NCBI RefSeq assembly: GCF_000787835.1
Contig: NZ_BBPP01000011.1
Span: 112,708-171,676 of the forward strand
From: Streptacidiphilus melanogenes
GTDB lineage: Bacteria > Actinomycetota > Actinomycetes > Streptomycetales > Streptomycetaceae
DNA: 58,969 nt
Reading direction: 5' to 3'
Shown: positions 55,997 to 58,969 of the stretch, one piece after another
How the letters are laid out: each line of letters starts with the position of its first letter
How positions within the stretch are numbered: the first letter of the stretch is position 1
Notes under the pieces: model-generated
Database searches by the model: none
The model's input: only the letters and a program-made list of their open reading frames with translations
What the model was told of the DNA's origin: nothing
Translations under genes and position numbers: made by a program

Positions 55997-56959
55997 TCAC
56001 TCCCACTCCCATCGGATACCGAAGCGTCCCGGCCCCGCCCCCAGGGCGACGGCGTGCACCGTGCAGGCCCGGTCCAGTCGCAGCAACCGCTCCTGCGGAG
56101 GGGTCTGGACCGCGGTGGAGCGGAACACGTGGCAGCTGCGGGGCTGCGCGGCGGGGTCGAATCGGACCTCGAGCAGACGTTCCCTGATCCGGCGGTTCAG
56201 CCGGGTGCCGAGCCGGGAGACGGGCGGCCCGGCCGGGGCCCAGTGGGCGGTGTACTCGACGATGACCGACTCGCCTCGCACCAGCGGCCGGTCGAAGAGG
56301 ATCTCGGCCGCCAGCAGACCGTGGTCCACCGCGTGCACGACCGTGCCCAGGCGACAGGGGCCGGCGACCTCCACCTCCGGCGCGGTCGCGGCGGGGTCGG
56401 CCCGCAGAACGGCGATCCAGCGGTCCGCTCCGTCGCCTTCGGCCCGCAGCAGGCGCCGGTTCCACAGGGAACGTTGACGGCGTTCCGCGTCCACGTTCAG
56501 GCGGCTGTGGCAGCTCAGCCGGCTGAGGGTGAGGTCCCAGCGGGTGTCCAACGCGTGCCACAGGCCCGGGTCCTGACCGTCCCTTGTCCAGACCTCGGAC
56601 AGGGGCGTGCCGCAGGACGCCGCCCCGGTACGGCGTCCGCGCGGCCGCGGCGGGCCGAGGAGGGCGGAGAGCGCGCCCGGCGGCTGCCGCAACACCTCCT
56701 CGACGGCAGCGAGCGCGACAAGCGACCTGGCCCGCTCGGGGCGGCAACGGCCGTTCTGCCAGAAGCTCAGCGTGGCCACCGACAGCGTGATCCCGCGGGC
56801 GCGAAGCCGGTCCGCAATCCGTTCCAGGGTCAGACCCCGCTCTGCGATGGCCTCGCGGAGCGCCACGTCGAAGTCGAAGGGCCCTCCGGACCGGTCATCC
56901 GTCCTCGGCCGTGCCTCGGAACCGCCCGACGTCGTCAGGGCTTGCGGGGTGAACAGCAC
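55997..56959 (-). CDS. XRE-type helix-turn-helix protein
   Basis: A 320-residue protein from GTG 56959 with GCAGGAAGG upstream. Residues about 28-95 contain an XRE-like HTH (FDVALREAIAERGLTLERIADRLRARGITLSVATLSFWQNGRCRPERARSLVALAAVEEVLRQPPGAL). The rest is a larger unknown domain, rich in Arg and hydrophobic strands (DRWIAVLRADPAATAPEVEV, LVRGESVIVEYTAHWAPAGP), ending GRFGIRWEWE. Streptomyces encodes several such proteins, often near secreted enzymes; the target is unknown. It is divergent from the G1 peptidase. Confidence 0.85.
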   Translation of the reverse strand: MLFTPQALTTSGGSEARPRTDDRSGGPFDFDVALREAIAERGLTLERIADRLRARGITLSVATLSFWQNGRCRPERARSLVALAAVEEVLRQPPGALSALLGPPRPRGRRTGAASCGTPLSEVWTRDGQDPGLWHALDTRWDLTLSRLSCHSRLNVDAERRQRSLWNRRLLRAEGDGADRWIAVLRADPAATAPEVEVAGPCRLGTVVHAVDHGLLAAEILFDRPLVRGESVIVEYTAHWAPAGPPVSRLGTRLNRRIRERLLEVRFDPAAQPRSCHVFRSTAVQTPPQERLLRLDRACTVHAVALGAGPGRFGIRWEWE

Positions 56960-57266
56960 GGCCTTCCTGCTCCCTGTGTCAGCGGGCTCCTCGAGCCCTT
57001 CTCGCCACTCCCCCGCCCGAGGTCCGCGACAGCGGCGCCAGCGGCACCGCCGTCCCAGGATCTTGAGCAGACGTTACCCAGGCGGAGCCGTCGCAACCTG
57101 TGAATTCACGAGGCGGAACCCGCTTGGGACACCGCTTCAGTTCTCTCAAAACTGAACGCCCGGACATGCCTTGTCAGGGCCATGGGCAACACCTGACGCT
57201 GGGTCCGCCGCGGAGATCGACACCCCCACCCGCGGCTTCGGTCCCCTCCACATCCAAGGAGCTCCC
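56960..57266. other. Divergent intergenic region, XRE gene / G1 peptidase
   Basis: A 307-bp gap with no gene. It contains the AT-richer segment around 57090-57165, including GTGAATTCAC (a 10-bp palindrome near 57101-57110) and the inverted repeat at 57136-57156. The promoter of the peptidase must lie here, followed by the AAGGAG ribosome site just before 57267. Confidence 0.55.
57136..57156. promoter_or_regulatory. Inverted repeat upstream of the G1 peptidase
   Basis: Arms TTCAGTT (57136-57142) and AACTGAA (57150-57156) enclose a 7-nt loop, about 110 nt upstream of the ATG at 57267. AT-rich and symmetric, it looks like an operator or a leader hairpin; the divergent XRE-type protein is a candidate binder. 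Confidence 0.45.
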
Positions 57267-58073
57267 ATGCCCATGAGGCGTTCGGTCCGGCTGCTCACCA
57301 TCGCCGTCGGCGTCGGTGCGGCCGCACTGTCCACCCCGGCGTTCGCGGCCGCCCCCACGGCCGCCCACTCCGCTCCCGCACAGCTCAGCCAGGCGATCGC
57401 CGGCCACGAGAGTCACGCCTTCCACGCCGTGCGCCGGGCGACGACCAACGCCGCCGTCCAGTCCACCAACTGGTCCGGCTACGCCGCGACCGGTTCCACG
57501 GGGGCGTTCAAGTCCGTGTCCGCCTCGTGGGTCCAACCGTCCGTCAGCTGCAGCTCCACCACGACGTACTCCTCCTTCTGGGTGGGGCTCGACGGCTACA
57601 GCAACTCGGCGCTGGAGCAGACCGGCACCGAGGCCGACTGCATCGGCGGGCGGGCCACGTACGGCGCGTGGTGGGAGGTGCTGCCCGCGTCCGAGAGTGC
57701 GTACTCGGGCGTCACCGTCGCAGGCGGCGACTCGCTCACCGCAACCGTCACCGACAACGGGAACGGCACCTTCACGATGACGCTGACCGACAGCACCGAG
57801 GGCTGGAGCAAGTCCACAACGGCCGCCGGGAGTTCGGGCTACCAGGACAGCTCGGCCGAGGTCATCGCCGAGGCCCCCGAGGTGAACGGCGGCATCGCCA
57901 AGCTGGCCAACTTCGGCACCGTGGCCTTCACGAACTCCACCGCCGGTGGTCAGGCCTTCGGCAACACCTCGCCCACCGAGATCACCATGGTCAACAGCGC
58001 GGGGACCAAGGTCCGCGCGCAGCCGGGATCGATAGCGGGCGGCTCCTTCGCCGACACGTGGAAGTCCAGCTGA
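57267..58073 (+). CDS. Secreted G1 (eqolisin) family peptidase
   Basis: A 268-residue exported protein from ATG 57267, with AAGGAG upstream. Residues 1-28 (MPMRRSVRLLTIAVGVGAAALSTPAFA) are a signal peptide. A short pro-region follows, then the beta-sandwich typical of glutamic peptidases: STNWSGYAATG, FWVGLDGYSNSALEQTGTEAD with the catalytic Gln, WWEVLP, and SSAEVIAEAPEVNGG with the catalytic Glu. Fungal eqolisins are acid endopeptidases using a Gln/Glu dyad; bacterial members keep the dyad. It probably degrades external protein. It is followed by a strong two-tier hairpin terminator. Confidence 0.92.
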   Translation: MPMRRSVRLLTIAVGVGAAALSTPAFAAAPTAAHSAPAQLSQAIAGHESHAFHAVRRATTNAAVQSTNWSGYAATGSTGAFKSVSASWVQPSVSCSSTTTYSSFWVGLDGYSNSALEQTGTEADCIGGRATYGAWWEVLPASESAYSGVTVAGGDSLTATVTDNGNGTFTMTLTDSTEGWSKSTTAAGSSGYQDSSAEVIAEAPEVNGGIAKLANFGTVAFTNSTAGGQAFGNTSPTEITMVNSAGTKVRAQPGSIAGGSFADTWKSS

Positions 58074-58085
58074 CCTGAGCGGTCC

Positions 58086-58137
58086 GCGGGTTCCGCTCCT
58101 CGACCGCGCGCCTTCGCGGTCGGAACGCGGAACCCGC
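58086..58137. terminator. Two-tier hairpin between convergent genes
   Basis: The outer stem GCGGGTTCCGC (58086-58096) pairs with GCGGAACCCGC (58127-58137), and the inner stem CGACCGCG (58101-58108) pairs with CGCGGTCG (58115-58122). The structure sits 13 nt after the peptidase stop and 30 nt before the stop of the reverse-strand gene, so it can serve as a bidirectional terminator. Confidence 0.8.
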
Positions 58138-58166
58138 ACGGCCGGACCCGGCGTCCGGCCGCCGAC

Positions 58167-58969
58167 TCAGCGTCCCCGACGGCGTAGCCCCGTCCGCTCG
58201 GCGAGTTCCGCCAACCGGGCCTCGACCACGGGCAGGCGGACGCCGGCGGCGGGCACCGCCCGGCACAGCGCCAGCAGCGCGGCCCCGTGTCGCAGCGCCT
58301 CGTCGCGCGGCAGCCGACCCCAGATCGCCACTGCGTTGTCGACAGCAGTTGCCAACTCCGGTGCCTGGCCCGGAAGGTGCCACAGGCGCAGGCGAGCCGC
58401 CTCAATGAGGCGCTCGGTCGCCCCTCCCAGATCCGCCGTGGCGAGCGCGAGCTGGGCCTGCGCCTCCGCGACGTCGGCCAGCTGCGGCGCTCGCGGCCCC
58501 TGGTGGCGCAGCAGCATCCGTTCCCAGTCGGCGATCAGGTAGGCGGCACGAGGGAGATCACCGCCGTGCAACGCCGCGGCGATGGTGGGACGCGGGTCCC
58601 TCCCGTCCGGGACGGTGGGCAACGCGGGAGCAGGCAGTGTCGGGACGGGGACCGCGGAGGCGAGGGCGCCTGGACTTGTCGCCCGCTCCAGCGGCTCCGG
58701 GACCTCCCGGGGCAGCGCCGGCGACGCGACCGGCGCCGGCACGACCCGAGTCATGGGGGCGGGATTCGGGACCGTCGGCACCAGAAGAGCGGCTGCGGGA
58801 GTGGCCAGGACCGCGCCGGCCACCGGTGCGGACGGACCCGGCGAGGGCCGAACCTCCACCTCGGCAGCCGGGGCCGGAACCGCCCGGACGGCGTCCGCGG
58901 GGACCGGCCCCGGCTGCGCACGGTCCGCCGCGACGCGCACGCCCCCAAGGTTCGGAGCCTCCGCCCCGG
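58167..58969 (-). CDS. Hypothetical protein with Pro/Ala-rich region and helical repeat domain, 5' end beyond the right edge
   Basis: Reverse-strand frame open to the right edge of the window, so the N-terminus is missing; an internal GTG at 58940 could also be a start. The visible N-terminal half is Pro/Ala/Val-rich and probably disordered. The last 130 residues are helical and TPR-like (AALHGGDLPRAAYLIADWER, ADVAEAQAQLALATADLGGA, PELATAVDNAVAIWGRL). No enzyme motif or membrane segment is seen. It may be the C-terminal portion of a larger regulatory protein; I do not recognise it. Confidence 0.6.
   Translation of the reverse strand, partial: GAEAPNLGGVRVAADRAQPGPVPADAVRAVPAPAAEVEVRPSPGPSAPVAGAVLATPAAALLVPTVPNPAPMTRVVPAPVASPALPREVPEPLERATSPGALASAVPVPTLPAPALPTVPDGRDPRPTIAAALHGGDLPRAAYLIADWERMLLRHQGPRAPQLADVAEAQAQLALATADLGGATERLIEAARLRLWHLPGQAPELATAVDNAVAIWGRLPRDEALRHGAALLALCRAVPAAGVRLPVVEARLAELAERTGLRRRGR

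Noticed and set aside
1-58969. CRISPR arrays, tRNA or rRNA genes, insertion sequences, prophage or conjugative genes
   Set aside because: No spaced repeat array, no transposase or integrase-like protein, no phage structural protein and no recognisable tRNA/rRNA sequence was seen on reading both strands.

Overview
The window is very GC-rich actinobacterial chromosome. GTG starts, ATGA/GTGA gene overlaps, GGAGG-type ribosome sites, SpoIIE-type phosphatases, a CGNR regulator, an AfsR-like SARP regulator and a poly-lysine synthetase all point to a Streptomycetaceae organism (Streptomyces, Kitasatospora or Streptacidiphilus). I see no rRNA, tRNA, insertion sequence, CRISPR array or clear prophage. 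It looks like an accessory or arm-proximal region rich in secreted proteins, regulators and catabolic genes.

Left part (1-13.9 kb): a truncated secreted glycine-rich protein, a secreted three-repeat protein, several small membrane proteins, a secreted tyrosine phosphatase, a LacI regulator, a MerB-like protein with a complete Cys-Asp-Cys triad, a PNKP-type HAD phosphatase, a two-component pair (NarL type), a RibD/DHFR-fold reductase and a PAS-SpoIIE-HATPase switch protein.

Middle part (14-35 kb): a 1305-residue single-module NRPS of the epsilon-poly-L-lysine synthetase (Pls) type, whose adenylation pocket reads as lysine-like. Then come a CGNR regulator, a carbohydrate string (gluconokinase, Zn-dependent secondary alcohol dehydrogenase, GH15, and a G6PDH-like protein with an altered phosphate pocket), and a rare fusion of ABC ATPase, SpoIIE phosphatase and HATPase. 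A DrrAB-type exporter follows, then its convergent AfsR/SARP regulator. Both the exporter and the regulator are preceded by 11-bp-spaced direct repeats of the SARP-box type.

Right part (35-59 kb): threonine degradation (tdh-kbl) and a LysR regulator, then a roughly 14-kb catabolic island. The island encodes a MarR regulator, an APC permease, gamma-glutamyl-amine chemistry (GS-like ligase, aldehyde dehydrogenase, PuuD-like hydrolase), a P450 with ferredoxin and ferredoxin reductase, and homoprotocatechuate meta-cleavage enzymes (HpaD, HpaE, HpaG-like) with an acetoacetate-decarboxylase-family protein. Five copies of a 14-bp inverted motif (consensus GTTTGRAGCCAAAC) lie at all four promoter regions of the island, including next to the start of the MarR gene, which suggests one regulon. 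My best reading is gamma-glutamylation of an aromatic amine, P450 oxidation, aldehyde oxidation, release of an arylacetate and ring cleavage. The substrate is not established. The window ends with a MarR/MFS efflux pair, a frameshifted small gene, an XRE-type regulator, a secreted G1 (eqolisin) peptidase and a truncated hypothetical gene.
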